The position numbers were made by a program, and so were the translations under genes. Shown in pieces: positions 8,380 to 17,378 of a stretch of DNA of 64,000 nucleotides (positions within the stretch are counted from its first letter, which is position 1; the number at the start of each line of letters is the position of its first letter). Source of the DNA: Roseococcus microcysteis (GTDB lineage: Bacteria; Pseudomonadota; Alphaproteobacteria; Acetobacterales; Acetobacteraceae); NCBI RefSeq assembly GCF_014764365.1, contig NZ_CP061718.1, positions 1,922,001 through 1,986,000 on the forward strand, read 5' to 3'. The notes beneath the pieces are model-generated. The model was not told the origin of the DNA and made no database searches. It was given only the letters and a program-made list of their open reading frames with translations.

Positions 8380-9288
8380 ATGAGCACCACGCTCGACGCG
8401 CCCCGCCCTCGCGACATGATGCACCTGGCCACACGCTCCGATGCACGCGGGGCGGCGCGGGCCGTGGTGCACCTTGCCTTGATCCTGGGCAGCGCTGCCT
8501 TGATCGCGGTCTCTCCGGGGGTGCTGGTGGTACCGGCCATGCTGCTGGCGGGCATCATCCAGGCGGCACTCTTCGCGCCCTTCCACGAAACCTCGCACTA
8601 CACGGCCTTCAAGTCCCGCCGCGCCAATGCGGTGGTGGGCTGGATCAGCGGGCTGCCGGCTTTGCGGAACTGGCACTACTATCAGCAATTCCACCTGGCC
8701 CATCACAAGCACACCCAGGACGCGGAGCATGATCCGGAACTCATGCTGCCCCCGCCCGCCAGCTTCGGAGAGTACGTGACGCGGATGCTGGGCCTCGCCT
8801 ATTGGCGCGCGCAGTTCGAGGTCTGGCTGGCAGCCTGGCGCGGCGACATGCGCGCCTATCCCTTCCTGCATGAAGCGACGGCGCCGCGCGTCATCGCCTC
8901 GGTGCGCGCCTCCTCGGCGCTGACGGTGGCGCTGGCATTGATGGCGGGGCTGGTGTTCGGCTGGGCCGCGCTGTTCTGGTTCTGGATCGGCCCGCAGATC
9001 CTGGGGCAGGTCGTGCTGCGCCTCTATCTGCTGACCGAGCACACGGGCTGCTCGGAGGATTCGAACGGCCTGACCAACACCCGCACCATGTTGACCAACC
9101 CCGTGGTGCGGCTGCTGATGTGGAACATGCCCTACCACGCCGAGCACCACCTCTACCCCTTCATCCCCTTCCACCGGCTGGCCGAGGCGCATCACGTGCT
9201 GAAGGACCGCCTGGCCCATGTGGACCAGGGCTATGCCGCCTGGCACCGCGACCACATCCGCAAGCTCCGCGACGGAACCCACGCATGA
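8380..9288 (+). CDS. Membrane fatty-acid desaturase family protein
   Basis: Encodes 302 residues with the three histidine boxes of di-iron membrane desaturases and hydroxylases: HETSH near residue 69, HLAHHKH near 107 and HAEHH near 251. Hydrophobic segments around residues 30-60 and 175-220 provide the membrane core. The substrate (lipid acyl chain, carotenoid or other) cannot be told from sequence. The stop overlaps the start of the next gene in an ATGA, so the two products are probably made together. Confidence 0.88.
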   Translation: MSTTLDAPRPRDMMHLATRSDARGAARAVVHLALILGSAALIAVSPGVLVVPAMLLAGIIQAALFAPFHETSHYTAFKSRRANAVVGWISGLPALRNWHYYQQFHLAHHKHTQDAEHDPELMLPPPASFGEYVTRMLGLAYWRAQFEVWLAAWRGDMRAYPFLHEATAPRVIASVRASSALTVALALMAGLVFGWAALFWFWIGPQILGQVVLRLYLLTEHTGCSEDSNGLTNTRTMLTNPVVRLLMWNMPYHAEHHLYPFIPFHRLAEAHHVLKDRLAHVDQGYAAWHRDHIRKLRDGTHA

Positions 9289-10292
9289 CCGACTGGCCCA
9301 CCGCCCAGGGCGAATTCCACCTGGGTGATTTCCCCCTCCATCGCGGCGGCGTGCTGCGGGATGCGAAGCTGGTCTGGCGCAGCCATGGCACGCTCTCGCC
9401 CGCGCGGGACAATGTGGTGCTCTACCCCACCTCCTATTCCGCGCAGCACCCGGACCTGGAATGGCTGATCGGGCCGGAGGGCGTGCTGGACCCGACGCGC
9501 TGGTTCATCGTGATCCCGAACATGTTCGGCAACGGGCTGTCCACCTCGCCCAGCAACAGCGCGGATTGGCCGGAGCTTGTCACCTCCTGGGACAATGTGG
9601 CCGCGCAGAAGCGGCTGATGGAGGAGGTCTTCGGCGTCACGCATCTGCACGCCGTCTATGGCTGGTCCATGGGCGCGCAGCAGGCCTATCACTGGGCCGC
9701 GGCCTATCCGGAGGCGGTGTCGCGCATCATCGTGAATTGCGGCTCCGCGCGGACTTCCGTCCACAACCGCATCTTCCTGCAAAGCCTGATCGCGGTGCTG
9801 GAGGCGGCACCCGAATACCTGGGCGATGGCCGCTTCTCGTCCCATCCCGCGCGCGCCATGAACGCCTTCGGCCGCATCTATGCGAGCTGGGCGCTCAGCC
9901 AGGATTTTTACCGCGCGAACCTGCACCTGACCGCGCTGGGCGCGCCGGATCTGGAAACCTTCCTCCGCCGCGACTGGGTGGAGCGCTTCAGCCGCCGCCC
10001 CGCCGCCGACCTGCTGGCGCATCTCCGCACCTGGGAGGCCGGCGACATCGCCGATGGCGGCGACCTGCCGGCCGCGCTGCGCGCCATCCAGGCGCGCGTG
10101 CTGCTCATGCCGGGTGCGACGGACCTCTATTTCCGCGTGGCCGACAACGAGGCCGAACTGCCCCATCTGCGCCACGCCGAACTGCGGCCCATTCCCAGCA
10201 TCTGGGGCCACCGCGCCGGCAACCCCCAGCCCATTCCGGAGGACACCGCCTTTATCCGCGCGCAGGTGCGGGATTGGTTGGAAAGAAGCTAA
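9285..10292 (+). CDS. Homoserine-acetyltransferase-like alpha/beta hydrolase
   Basis: Encodes 335 residues of the alpha/beta fold. The nucleophile elbow is GWSMGAQQ (Ser near residue 131). An aspartate is in the GATD motif near 282, and a histidine in WGHRAG near 314, completing a triad. N-terminal phrases (LVWRSHGTLSPARDNVVLYP and FGNGLSTSPSN) resemble the MetX family. The usual GGSLGGMQ elbow of true MetX is replaced, so an ester hydrolase or acyltransferase with another substrate is more likely. It is coupled to the desaturase gene by a four-base overlap. The end is convergent with, and overlaps by four bases, the cyclase gene. Confidence 0.8.
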   Translation: MTDWPTAQGEFHLGDFPLHRGGVLRDAKLVWRSHGTLSPARDNVVLYPTSYSAQHPDLEWLIGPEGVLDPTRWFIVIPNMFGNGLSTSPSNSADWPELVTSWDNVAAQKRLMEEVFGVTHLHAVYGWSMGAQQAYHWAAAYPEAVSRIIVNCGSARTSVHNRIFLQSLIAVLEAAPEYLGDGRFSSHPARAMNAFGRIYASWALSQDFYRANLHLTALGAPDLETFLRRDWVERFSRRPAADLLAHLRTWEAGDIADGGDLPAALRAIQARVLLMPGATDLYFRVADNEAELPHLRHAELRPIPSIWGHRAGNPQPIPEDTAFIRAQVRDWLERS

Positions 10293-10981
10293 CCCTCGAG
10301 AATGGCGCAGGCGCGCACCGGGCTGCCGGTGCCGCCCGCGATCTTCAGCGGCAGGGCGATGAAGCGGAACCGCCCCTTGCCCACCACCTTGTCGAGGTTC
10401 ACCACGCCCTCGTAATGCGTGAAGCCCATGTCGCGGCAGACATGATGGACCTCGAAATTGTTGCGCCCCGGCCGGCCGGGGCTGACGCTCTCCACCGTGA
10501 AGGCGGTGATGCCCTTTTCCCCCAGCCAGGTGGCGCTTTCCTTCGTCAGTCCGGGGAAGTCGGTGATGTAGCCCTCGGTGCCCGCCGCGCGCGCGTAGAA
10601 GCCGGTGTAGAGCAGCACCGTGTCGCCCTTGCGGATCTCCACGCCCGCCGCGCGCTCCGCGGCTTCGAGGTGCGCGATGGTGATGTCCGTCCGGTCGGGC
10701 ACATGCGTCAGGTCGAGGCACACCGCTTCGGTGAAGAAGGTCTCCAGCGGCATCTCGTCAATCGTCTTCGCCCCCGGCCGCGCGTCGAAATGCACCGGCG
10801 CGTCCACATGCGTCCCGCCATGGTCGCCCATATGCAGCACCATGGTGGCCGAGGAGAATTCATACCCGTCCACCACGCGCTTCTCGTCATGGGTGCTGAA
10901 GGGATAGACCTCGATCGTCGGGTGGTTCACCAGGCGCTGCATCTTGTGGGTGATGGTGCGGCTGAGGTCGATCAGTTTCAT
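10289..10981 (-). CDS. Cyclase/kynurenine-formamidase-family metal hydrolase
   Basis: Encodes 230 residues. The motif DHGGTHVDAPVHF (about residues 53-65) is the metal-binding HxGTHxDxPxH signature of the cyclase family (KynB-like formamidases and isatin hydrolases). A second conserved part, GDTVLLYTGF, follows. The substrate is not clear; no kynurenine genes lie nearby. The C-terminus overlaps the convergent hydrolase gene by four bases. It lies downstream of, and on the same strand as, the LysR gene after a 67-base gap. Confidence 0.85.
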   Translation of the reverse strand: MKLIDLSRTITHKMQRLVNHPTIEVYPFSTHDEKRVVDGYEFSSATMVLHMGDHGGTHVDAPVHFDARPGAKTIDEMPLETFFTEAVCLDLTHVPDRTDITIAHLEAAERAAGVEIRKGDTVLLYTGFYARAAGTEGYITDFPGLTKESATWLGEKGITAFTVESVSPGRPGRNNFEVHHVCRDMGFTHYEGVVNLDKVVGKGRFRFIALPLKIAGGTGSPVRACAILEG

Positions 10982-11048
10982 CGCGCGGGCTCCGGAGTGA
11001 ATAGGCGCCGATGCTGGCCCCGCATCCGGTGCCGCGCAACACGGGCGC

Positions 11049-11909
11049 CTAGCCCGCCCGCAGCACCTCGCGCAGCAGCGGGTTGGGAAAGCGGCGCGGC
11101 AGCGTCACCGCATGGAAGGGCTGCACCAGGCCGGGCAGGCGCTCGCCTTCCTCCAGCTCGCCCGAGGCGAGTTCGTCACGCACCACGATGGGCGGCAGCA
11201 CGGCGAGCCCCACGCCCTCGCGCGCGAGCAGCCGCATCATGGCCATGTCATCCACCTCGGCCGCGATCTGCGGCGTCACGCCCAGCCTTTCGCGCAGCGC
11301 CTCGAAGCCCGCGCGCAGCCCGCTCTCGGGCGCGGGCAGGATCAGCGGCGCGCCGGCCAGCCGCGCCGCCAGCCCCACCCGCCCGGCAAACAGCGCGGGG
11401 CGGCCCACCAGGCTGACGGGTTCCTCCGCCAGGCGGTGCGCCACATAGGGGCCGGAAGGCGGCTCGCTGGTCAGCACCACGTCGAGGTCGAGCGCCGTGA
11501 GGTCCCGCAGCAATTCCGCCATGCCGCCCGAGCGCAGCACCACCTCCACCCCCGCCCGCCCCAGCACGGGCCGCAGGAAGGCCAGCTGGAAGTTCCGCGA
11601 CAGCGTGGCCAGCGCGCCCACGCGCAGCAGGCGCGGGCTCTGCCCGGACTGGCGCAGCGTGGCGAGCATTTCCTCGCCGGCGGCGAAGATCACCTCCGCA
11701 TGGGCCAGGGCGATGCGCCCAGCCTCGGTCAGCACCAGCCGGCGGCCGCTGCGCTCGAACAGGGCCTGCCCCAGCCTGTCCTCCAGCGCGCGGATCTGCG
11801 CGGACAGTGCGGAGGGTGCCAGGTTCAGCGCGGCGGCGGCGCGGGTCAGGTGCCCCTCGCGCGCCACGGCGCGGAAGTAGCGGAGGTGGTGGTAGTTCAG
11901 CTCGGCCAT
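11049..11909 (-). CDS. LysR-family regulator, NhaR-like
   Basis: Encodes 286 residues. The N-terminal winged helix-turn-helix (LNYHHLRYFRAVAREGHLTR, then LNLAPSALSAQIRALEDRLG) is closest to the NhaR type. It is followed by a periplasmic-binding-like effector domain from about residue 90. It is transcribed divergently from dabB-dabA with only a short gap, which is the usual position of a LysR regulator acting on the neighbouring operon. A palindrome with T-N11-A spacing begins three bases before its start codon, so it may also repress itself. No Shine-Dalgarno is visible before the ATG. Confidence 0.88.
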   Translation of the reverse strand: MAELNYHHLRYFRAVAREGHLTRAAAALNLAPSALSAQIRALEDRLGQALFERSGRRLVLTEAGRIALAHAEVIFAAGEEMLATLRQSGQSPRLLRVGALATLSRNFQLAFLRPVLGRAGVEVVLRSGGMAELLRDLTALDLDVVLTSEPPSGPYVAHRLAEEPVSLVGRPALFAGRVGLAARLAGAPLILPAPESGLRAGFEALRERLGVTPQIAAEVDDMAMMRLLAREGVGLAVLPPIVVRDELASGELEEGERLPGLVQPFHAVTLPRRFPNPLLREVLRAG

Positions 11910-11912
11910 TCA

Positions 11913-11927
11913 TTCGTTCTGAACGAA
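11913..11927. promoter_or_regulatory. Palindromic LysR-type operator candidate
   Basis: TTCGTTCTGAACGAA is a perfect inverted repeat (6-3-6) containing the T-N11-A LysR box TCGTTCTGAACGA. It sits in the short divergent gap between the lysR start codon and dabB, so a protein bound there would touch both promoters. A second, weaker near-palindrome (GTTTTGGTCGAAAC) follows. Confidence 0.55.
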
Positions 11928-11985
11928 CGTTTTGGTCGAAACAATGTCATTTTCTAAAATCTTTGCGGTTGCTACGCGGCGACCC

Positions 11986-13524
11986 ATGCCAAGCCATCTC
12001 CTTCCGCTCCTCGCGCCCCTGGCGCTGCTCGCCGCCGCCTTCCTGGCCTTCCGTGGACCTGGCCTGCGCCCGGCCGAGACCCTGCGCACCGCCCACCTGG
12101 CCAGCCTCGTGGCGCTGGGCGTGGCGGCGGCCAGCCTCGCTTTGCTGCTGGCCCAGGGGCCCGGAGCGGCGCCGTTGGCACTGGCAAGGTTGGACGCTGT
12201 CTCCGCCACCATGCTGCTGCTGGTGGGCTTCCTGGGCTGGGTCGTGCTGCGCTTCTCGGCCACCTACCTCGATGGCGAAACCCGCCAGGGCGAGTTCACC
12301 GGCTGGATGTGCGCCACGCTGGCCGCCGCCCTGCTGCTGGTGCAGGCGGGCAATTTGCCGGTGCTGGTGCTGGCCTGGCTGGGGGCGAGCCATGGCCTCG
12401 GCCGCCTGCTGCTGTTCTACCATGAACGCCCCGGCGCCCAGCGCGCCGCCCGCAAGCGCGCCCCCTTCGCCCGGCTCGGCGAGGCCGCGCTGGTCGGCGC
12501 CGCCCTGCTGCTGGCGCTCGGCCATGGCACGCTCGACATCGGCGCCATCAACGCCGCCGCGCGGGCGGGCGAGGCGCCGGGCCTCACCACCGCCGCCGCC
12601 GCTTTGCTGGCGCTGGCCGCCCTGCTGCAATGCGCGCAATTCCCCGCCCATGGCTGGCTGACCGAGGTGATGGAGACGCCCACCCCCGTCTCCGCCCTGC
12701 TCCATGCGGGCCTGGTCAACGCGGGCGGCTTCCTGCTGATCCGCTTCGCCGACGTCATGCTGGCCGCCCCCGGCGTGCTGGCGGCGCTGGCCTTGCTGGG
12801 CGGCTTCACGGCGGTCTTCGCGGGGCTGGTCATGCTGACCCAGCCCGCGGTGAAGACGGCGCTCGCCTGGTCCACCATCGCGCAGATGGGCTTCATGCTG
12901 CTGCAATGCGGGTTGGCCCTGTTCCCGCTGGCGCTGCTGCACATCGTGGCGCACTCGCTCTACAAGGCGCATGCCTTCCTGGGCGCGGGCATGGCGGTCG
13001 AGAAGGTGGCCGCCATCCGCCGCCCCGGCCCCGTGGCCGTGCCCAGCCTGCGGGCGGTGGGGCGGGCCTTCCTCGCCGCACTCGCCCTCTATGTGCTGAT
13101 CGGCGCGGGCTTCGGCTTCGCGGAGAAGTCGCCCCAGGCCATCGCGCTGGGGGCCATCCTGGTGCTGGGCGTGGCCTACCTGCTGGCGCAGGGCTTCGCC
13201 GACGCGGCCCCCGTGCCGCTGACGCTGCGCACCTCCATCGCCGCCGCCGCCGCGGCCATCGGCTACTTCACCCTGCAACGCCTGGCCGAGGCCGCCACCA
13301 CGGGCCTGCTGCCCGCGCCCCCGCCGCCCGGCGCGCTGGAATGGGTGCTGATGGCGCTCTCGGTGCTGGGCTTCGGCCTCACCGCCTTCGCCCAGGCCAC
13401 CTTCCCGCTTTGGGCGCAGCACCCCGCCGCCGCCGGGCTGCGGGTGCACCTGGCCAACGGCCTCTACATCAACGCGCTGACCGACCGGCTGCTGCGCGGC
13501 TGGTCGCGGCGGAACCCCGCCTGA
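11986..13524 (+). CDS. dabB: DabB, proton-channel-like subunit of an inorganic-carbon pump
   Basis: Encodes about 512 residues from ATG 11986; ATG 11944 and GTG 11932 in frame are alternatives that would add a short soluble tail. It is an NuoL/MrpA-type membrane protein with some 13 hydrophobic helices. The proton-transport core is visible as [20 protein letters not shown] followed by [14 protein letters not shown], and later [17 protein letters not shown] and [17 protein letters not shown]. Such proteins pair with DabA (DUF2309) to drive bicarbonate/CO2 uptake with the proton gradient. It lies directly before dabA with an 11-base gap, and divergent from a LysR gene. Confidence 0.88.
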   Translation: MPSHLLPLLAPLALLAAAFLAFRGPGLRPAETLRTAHLASLVALGVAAASLALLLAQGPGAAPLALARLDAVSATMLLLVGFLGWVVLRFSATYLDGETRQGEFTGWMCATLAAALLLVQAGNLPVLVLAWLGASHGLGRLLLFYHERPGAQRAARKRAPFARLGEAALVGAALLLALGHGTLDIGAINAAARAGEAPGLTTAAAALLALAALLQCAQFPAHGWLTEVMETPTPVSALLHAGLVNAGGFLLIRFADVMLAAPGVLAALALLGGFTAVFAGLVMLTQPAVKTALAWSTIAQMGFMLLQCGLALFPLALLHIVAHSLYKAHAFLGAGMAVEKVAAIRRPGPVAVPSLRAVGRAFLAALALYVLIGAGFGFAEKSPQAIALGAILVLGVAYLLAQGFADAAPVPLTLRTSIAAAAAAIGYFTLQRLAEAATTGLLPAPPPPGALEWVLMALSVLGFGLTAFAQATFPLWAQHPAAAGLRVHLANGLYINALTDRLLRGWSRRNPA

Positions 13525-13535
13525 GGAACGCCCCC

Positions 13536-15872
13536 ATGCCCTTCGACCTGCACGACGCCGCGCAAGGCCATGACGCCGCCCTCGACCGGGCGCTGGCCGC
13601 CATCCCGCCCGCCTGGCCGTTGGCGGCCACCGTGGCGGTGAACCCCTTCCTCGGCCAATCGGGCGAGGATTTCGCCACCGCCGCCGCGCGCCTCGCCCGG
13701 GTGGGCGGCATCGCCACCACCATGCCGCGCGAATGGTTCGCCGCGCGCATCGCCTCCGGCGCCATCACCGAGGCCGACCTCGCCGCCGCGCTGGAGGCGG
13801 CGCCCCCCGCCCACCGGCCCGAGAGCCTGGAGGCCCTGCACGCCGCCCTCGCCCGCCCGCGCCCCGCCCCGCGCGCCCTGCCCACGGTCGCGGAGCTGGT
13901 GGCGGAGATCACCGGCACCGACTGGCCCGGCATCATCGCCGACCGGCTGGGCGGTTTCGCCGCCAGCTGGTTCGACGCCGGCCAGGCGCTGTGGCCCGTG
14001 CAGCACCGGGGCGCGCTCTACGCCTCCTGGCGGGCCACGGCCCTGCGCGACCTGACGCCCGAGATCCTGGGCCTGCCCGGCTTCTGCGCCCATGTCGCCG
14101 CCACGCCCGCCGGCGCCGGCGCCGCCACCGGGCGCGCCCTGGCCGCCCTGGGCGTGCCCGCGGCCGCGCGCGAAACCCTGCTGCACCGGCTGCTGATGAC
14201 GCTGGGCGGCTGGGCACAGCTCGCCCGGCAGCGCGGTTTCGAGGCGGAGCTGGAAGGCCGCACCGACCCCACCCTCGCGGAACTGCTCGCCGCCCGGTTG
14301 GTCTGGGAGGAGGCGCTGTTCACCGCCCACGCCGAGGCCCTGGCCCCGCGCTGGGCCGAGGTGCTGGACGCCCACGCCGCCCCCGTCGCCGCCGGCCCGG
14401 AGGAGGCGCTGGACGCCATCCTCCAGGACGCCGCCGACCGCGCCGGGCAGCGCGCCCTGGCCGCGAAGCTGGCGGGGCCCCACGCCGCGCCGGCCGAGAC
14501 GCGCCCCGTGCTGCAAGCCGCCTTCTGCATTGACGTGCGCTCGGAGGTGATGCGGCGCGCGCTGGAATCCCTCGACCCCGGCATCCGCACCCAGGGCTTC
14601 GCGGGCTTCTTCGGCCTGCCCGTGGCGCACCGCGCCTTCGCCTCGGACGTGGTGGAGAACCGCCTGCCGGTGCTGCTGCGCCCCAGCCTGCGCAGCTGCA
14701 CGGCGGTGGAAGGCGAGGTGCCGGCGCGCATTGGCGCGCGGGCCAAGCGCGCCTGGGGGCGGTTCAGCCAGGCGGCCGTCTCCTCCTTCGCCTTCGTGGA
14801 AGCGGCGGGGCTGCTGCACGCGGGCGGGCTGCTGCGCGATGCGCTGGGCCTGAAGCGCACCGCCAAGGCCGAACCCCCGCCCCGCCTGCCCGAATCCCTG
14901 ACGCCCGAGGCGCGCATCGCCACGGCCGAGGCGGTGCTGCGCGCCATGTCCATGACGGAAGGCTTCGCGCCGCTGGTGCTGCTGCTGGGCCATGGCGCGG
15001 AGGTGACGAACAACCCGCATGCCAGCGCGCTGCATTGCGGCGCCTGTGGCGGGCATCGCGGCGATGTCAGCGCGCGGCTGCTGGCCCTGCTGCTGAACGA
15101 CAAGGCGGTGCGCACGGGCCTCGCCGCGCGCGGCATCGCGGTGCCGGCGGACACACTGTTTCTCGCCGGGTTGCACGACACCACGGGTGACCGCGTGACG
15201 CTCTTCACCGACGACCATCCGCCGCACCCCGCGCTGGCGCAGGCGCAATCCTGGCTCGCCCGCGCCGGAGCCCTGGCGCGCGCCGAACGCGCCCTGCGCC
15301 TGCCGCGCGCGGGGGGCGGCGAGGCCATCCCGGCGCGCGCCACCGACTGGGCCGAGACGCGCCCCGAATGGGGGCTGGCCGGCTGCCAGGCCTTCATCGC
15401 CGCCCCGCGCGCGCTGACGGCCGGCCGCGACCTCGGCGGCCGCGTCTTCCTGCACGACTATGACTGGCGGCGGGATGCGGGCTTCGGCGTGCTGGAACTC
15501 ATCCTCACCGCGCCCGTCGTGGTCGCGAGCTGGATCAGCCTGCAATACCACGGTTCGGTCGTCGCACCCGAGGCCTTCGGCGGCGGCAACAAGCTGCTGC
15601 ACAACGTCACCGGCGGCGTGGGTGTGGTCGAGGGCAATGGCGGCACCCTGCGCGTGGGCCTGCCCTGGCAATCGGTGCATGACGGCGAATCGCTGGCGCA
15701 TGAACCGCTGCGCCTGACTGTCTGCATCGCCGCCCCGCGCGAGGAGATCAGCGCCATCCTGCACCGCCACCCGGGCGTGCGCGCGCTGTTCACGAATGGC
15801 TGGCTGCACCTCCTCGCCCTGGACGAGGCGGGCCGCGCCTGGCGCTTCGGCGCCGATGGAAGCTGGAGCTGA
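13536..15872 (+). CDS. dabA: DabA (DUF2309), zinc subunit of an inorganic-carbon pump
   Basis: Encodes 778 residues, usual for DabA, a soluble protein with a beta-carbonic-anhydrase-like zinc site. The four ligands known from the Halothiobacillus protein (C, D, H, C) are all present with the same spacing: C331 and D333 in [11 protein letters not shown]486 in [11 protein letters not shown] and C501 in HCGACGGH. The C-terminal half shows HDYDWRRD and [20 protein letters not shown]. The product likely hydrates CO2 to bicarbonate at the cytoplasmic side of DabB. Start: ATG 13536 with GAGGAA ahead. A longer frame to the left overlaps dabB and is a shadow. Confidence 0.93.
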   Translation: MPFDLHDAAQGHDAALDRALAAIPPAWPLAATVAVNPFLGQSGEDFATAAARLARVGGIATTMPREWFAARIASGAITEADLAAALEAAPPAHRPESLEALHAALARPRPAPRALPTVAELVAEITGTDWPGIIADRLGGFAASWFDAGQALWPVQHRGALYASWRATALRDLTPEILGLPGFCAHVAATPAGAGAATGRALAALGVPAAARETLLHRLLMTLGGWAQLARQRGFEAELEGRTDPTLAELLAARLVWEEALFTAHAEALAPRWAEVLDAHAAPVAAGPEEALDAILQDAADRAGQRALAAKLAGPHAAPAETRPVLQAAFCIDVRSEVMRRALESLDPGIRTQGFAGFFGLPVAHRAFASDVVENRLPVLLRPSLRSCTAVEGEVPARIGARAKRAWGRFSQAAVSSFAFVEAAGLLHAGGLLRDALGLKRTAKAEPPPRLPESLTPEARIATAEAVLRAMSMTEGFAPLVLLLGHGAEVTNNPHASALHCGACGGHRGDVSARLLALLLNDKAVRTGLAARGIAVPADTLFLAGLHDTTGDRVTLFTDDHPPHPALAQAQSWLARAGALARAERALRLPRAGGGEAIPARATDWAETRPEWGLAGCQAFIAAPRALTAGRDLGGRVFLHDYDWRRDAGFGVLELILTAPVVVASWISLQYHGSVVAPEAFGGGNKLLHNVTGGVGVVEGNGGTLRVGLPWQSVHDGESLAHEPLRLTVCIAAPREEISAILHRHPGVRALFTNGWLHLLALDEAGRAWRFGADGSWS

Positions 15873-16075
15873 TCCGGCGCCGTTTCGTTCCTCACGCGGA
15901 TGATGCTGCGGTTCGCGTTGACACCAGGGGTGCCGCTCAGCGACCTTGAGCTTGCCAGGGGGAGCGAGACGCCAGGCGCCGCATGACGCGGTGATCCGGC
16001 GGGGTTTCGGCCCGATGGCTCCCTCCGGCGATCGGCAGGCCAGCTATTCCGCCAGCCTAACCGGAGGAGGCGCGC

Positions 16076-16729
16076 ATGATCGCGGAACAGGGTCTCGCAT
16101 CGCCGCCTTCCCGGCCTCTTCGCCCGCGCGAGGTGCCCCTCGCCCGCCTCGTCTATCGCAGCCGCGCCGCGCTCCCGCTGATGGGCCGGCCGCTCGCGGA
16201 GATGCTGCGCCTGGCCCGCCGCCGCAACCAGGCCGCGGGGGTGACGGGCCTCCTGGTGGCGGATGGCACCCACTACCTGCAATGGCTGGAAGGCCCCGCC
16301 GCCAGCCTCGGCACGGTGATGAACGCCATTTCGGTGGACCCGCGCCATGACCGGGTCGAGATCCTGGCCAATGCGCCGGTCGCCGCGCGCCGCTTCGCCG
16401 GCTGGGACATGCGCCTGGCCGCCGAGGGCACCCCGCACGCCGACTGCCCCGCGCTGCACCTGCCGGGCCGGCTGGTGGCCGGGCTCTGGACCGATTCGGG
16501 CCAGGAGCCCGACCTGCTGGGCAGCCTCGGCGCCACCCGACAGGTCGGCGAGGGCCGGCGCGGCACCGCGCCGCCGGCCGAGCGCGCCGTGCTGGACACG
16601 CTGCTGACGGCGCTGGCCGAAACCGGGACGGCCCTGGACTGCATCGCGCCCGCCATGCGCGGCAAGGATGCGCGCCGGCACTTCGTCACCCTCATCGAAC
16701 CCGCGGCGCGCCGCCTGGGCGATTTGTAG
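16076..16729 (+). CDS. BLUF-domain blue-light photoreceptor protein
   Basis: Encodes 217 residues. A BLUF flavin-binding domain spans about residues 20-115 (LARLVYRSRA, RRRNQAAGVTGLLVADG, YLQWLEGP, DPRHDRVEIL, RFAGWDM). The key light-switch residues are retained: Y27, N51 and Q69, with exactly the spacing of Y21, N45 and Q63 of AppA. The C-terminal ~100 residues (LGATRQVGEG..., LIEPAARRL) are an unrecognised output region. The start follows GGAGGAGG. The next gene begins directly after its stop. It lies 203 bases behind the dabBA genes on the same strand. Confidence 0.9.
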   Translation: MIAEQGLASPPSRPLRPREVPLARLVYRSRAALPLMGRPLAEMLRLARRRNQAAGVTGLLVADGTHYLQWLEGPAASLGTVMNAISVDPRHDRVEILANAPVAARRFAGWDMRLAAEGTPHADCPALHLPGRLVAGLWTDSGQEPDLLGSLGATRQVGEGRRGTAPPAERAVLDTLLTALAETGTALDCIAPAMRGKDARRHFVTLIEPAARRLGDL

Positions 16730-17227
16730 ATGCGCGATGCCATGTCGGAGGCCGAGGTCACCATGCTGCTCAGCCGGATGCAGACATGGGTGCGCCAACT
16801 CGGCCAGGGTGAGCGCGTGCCGCGGCTGCGCGCCGATGCGCCCCATGTGCTGGTGGCGCCCCTGCCGGGGGAGGTGCATGCGCTGGGCGCCGTGCTGTCC
16901 ACCGAATGGCTGTGGCTCTCCGGCTGGCCGCATGAGTTCGACATCTTCGCCTCCGACGCCGCGCTCTGCGCCCGGCTGGCCGGCGCGCCGCATGACGTGC
17001 TGGAGCTTTCGCTCAGCCCCGCCTTCCATCGGCTGGACGAGGTGGAGGCGCTGCGCCGCCGCCTCGCCGGTTTCCGCGCCGCCTCCTGCAACCGCGCGCT
17101 TCGGATTCGGCTGTCGGGGCGGCTTTTCGCGGGGCAGCCCTGGCTCGCGGGCCTCGTCGGCGCCGATACGGTGGCGGGTGGCTGCGAGGGGACGGACACG
17201 GCGCTGTGGCGGCTTGCTGCCGGGTAG
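16730..17227 (+). CDS. Unknown protein coupled to the BLUF gene
   Basis: Encodes 165 residues, starting at ATG 16730 immediately after the TAG of the BLUF gene; ATG 16742 is an alternative. There is no signal peptide or membrane segment. It has a helical N-terminus (MLLSRMQTWVRQLGQG), then an alpha/beta-looking body with LSTEWLWLSGWPHEFDIFAS and a helical Arg-rich part. I do not recognise the family. The tight coupling makes it the best candidate for a binding partner or effector of the photoreceptor. Confidence 0.65.
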   Translation: MRDAMSEAEVTMLLSRMQTWVRQLGQGERVPRLRADAPHVLVAPLPGEVHALGAVLSTEWLWLSGWPHEFDIFASDAALCARLAGAPHDVLELSLSPAFHRLDEVEALRRRLAGFRAASCNRALRIRLSGRLFAGQPWLAGLVGADTVAGGCEGTDTALWRLAAG

Positions 17228-17235
17228 CGTCTGAT

Positions 17236-17368
17236 CGCCTTTGGTGAATCGCCAAAGGCGTGAATCAGCCGCTCCGCAATGCCGCCGCCAGAGCATGCCG
17301 CGTTCACGCAGCCTGCTCTCACCTTTGTTGAGAACGGGATTCAGCGTTCTCGGTGATTCCACCTCAAC
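17236..17368. repeat. Palindromic intergenic element (two nested hairpins)
   Basis: Two inverted repeats fill the gap between convergent genes. The first is CGCCTTTGG / CCAAAGGCG (17236-17260, nine-base stem). The second is GTTGAG...CTCAAC (17327-17368) enclosing GAGAACG / CGTTCTC (17330-17351). The shared motifs TGGTGAATC and CGGTGATTCC suggest a mobile or REP-like palindrome, but it could simply act as a bidirectional terminator. Copy number cannot be judged from this window. Confidence 0.45.
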
Positions 17369-17378
17369 GCATCCCGCT

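Noticed and set aside
12630-13535. Long N-terminal extension of dabA into dabB
   Set aside because: The extension is the out-of-frame reading of dabB and has no domain; a proper start with GAGGAA lies at 13536.
13464-15809. Very long open frame on the minus strand opposite dabA
   Set aside because: It lies antisense to DabA, whose motifs and zinc ligands are clear; the antisense translation is Arg/Gly/Gln-rich without domains, as expected from GC-rich third positions.
15918-15946. TTGACA-containing promoter upstream of the BLUF gene
   Set aside because: Only the -35 hexamer is convincing; the -10 region is GC-rich and cannot be supported.
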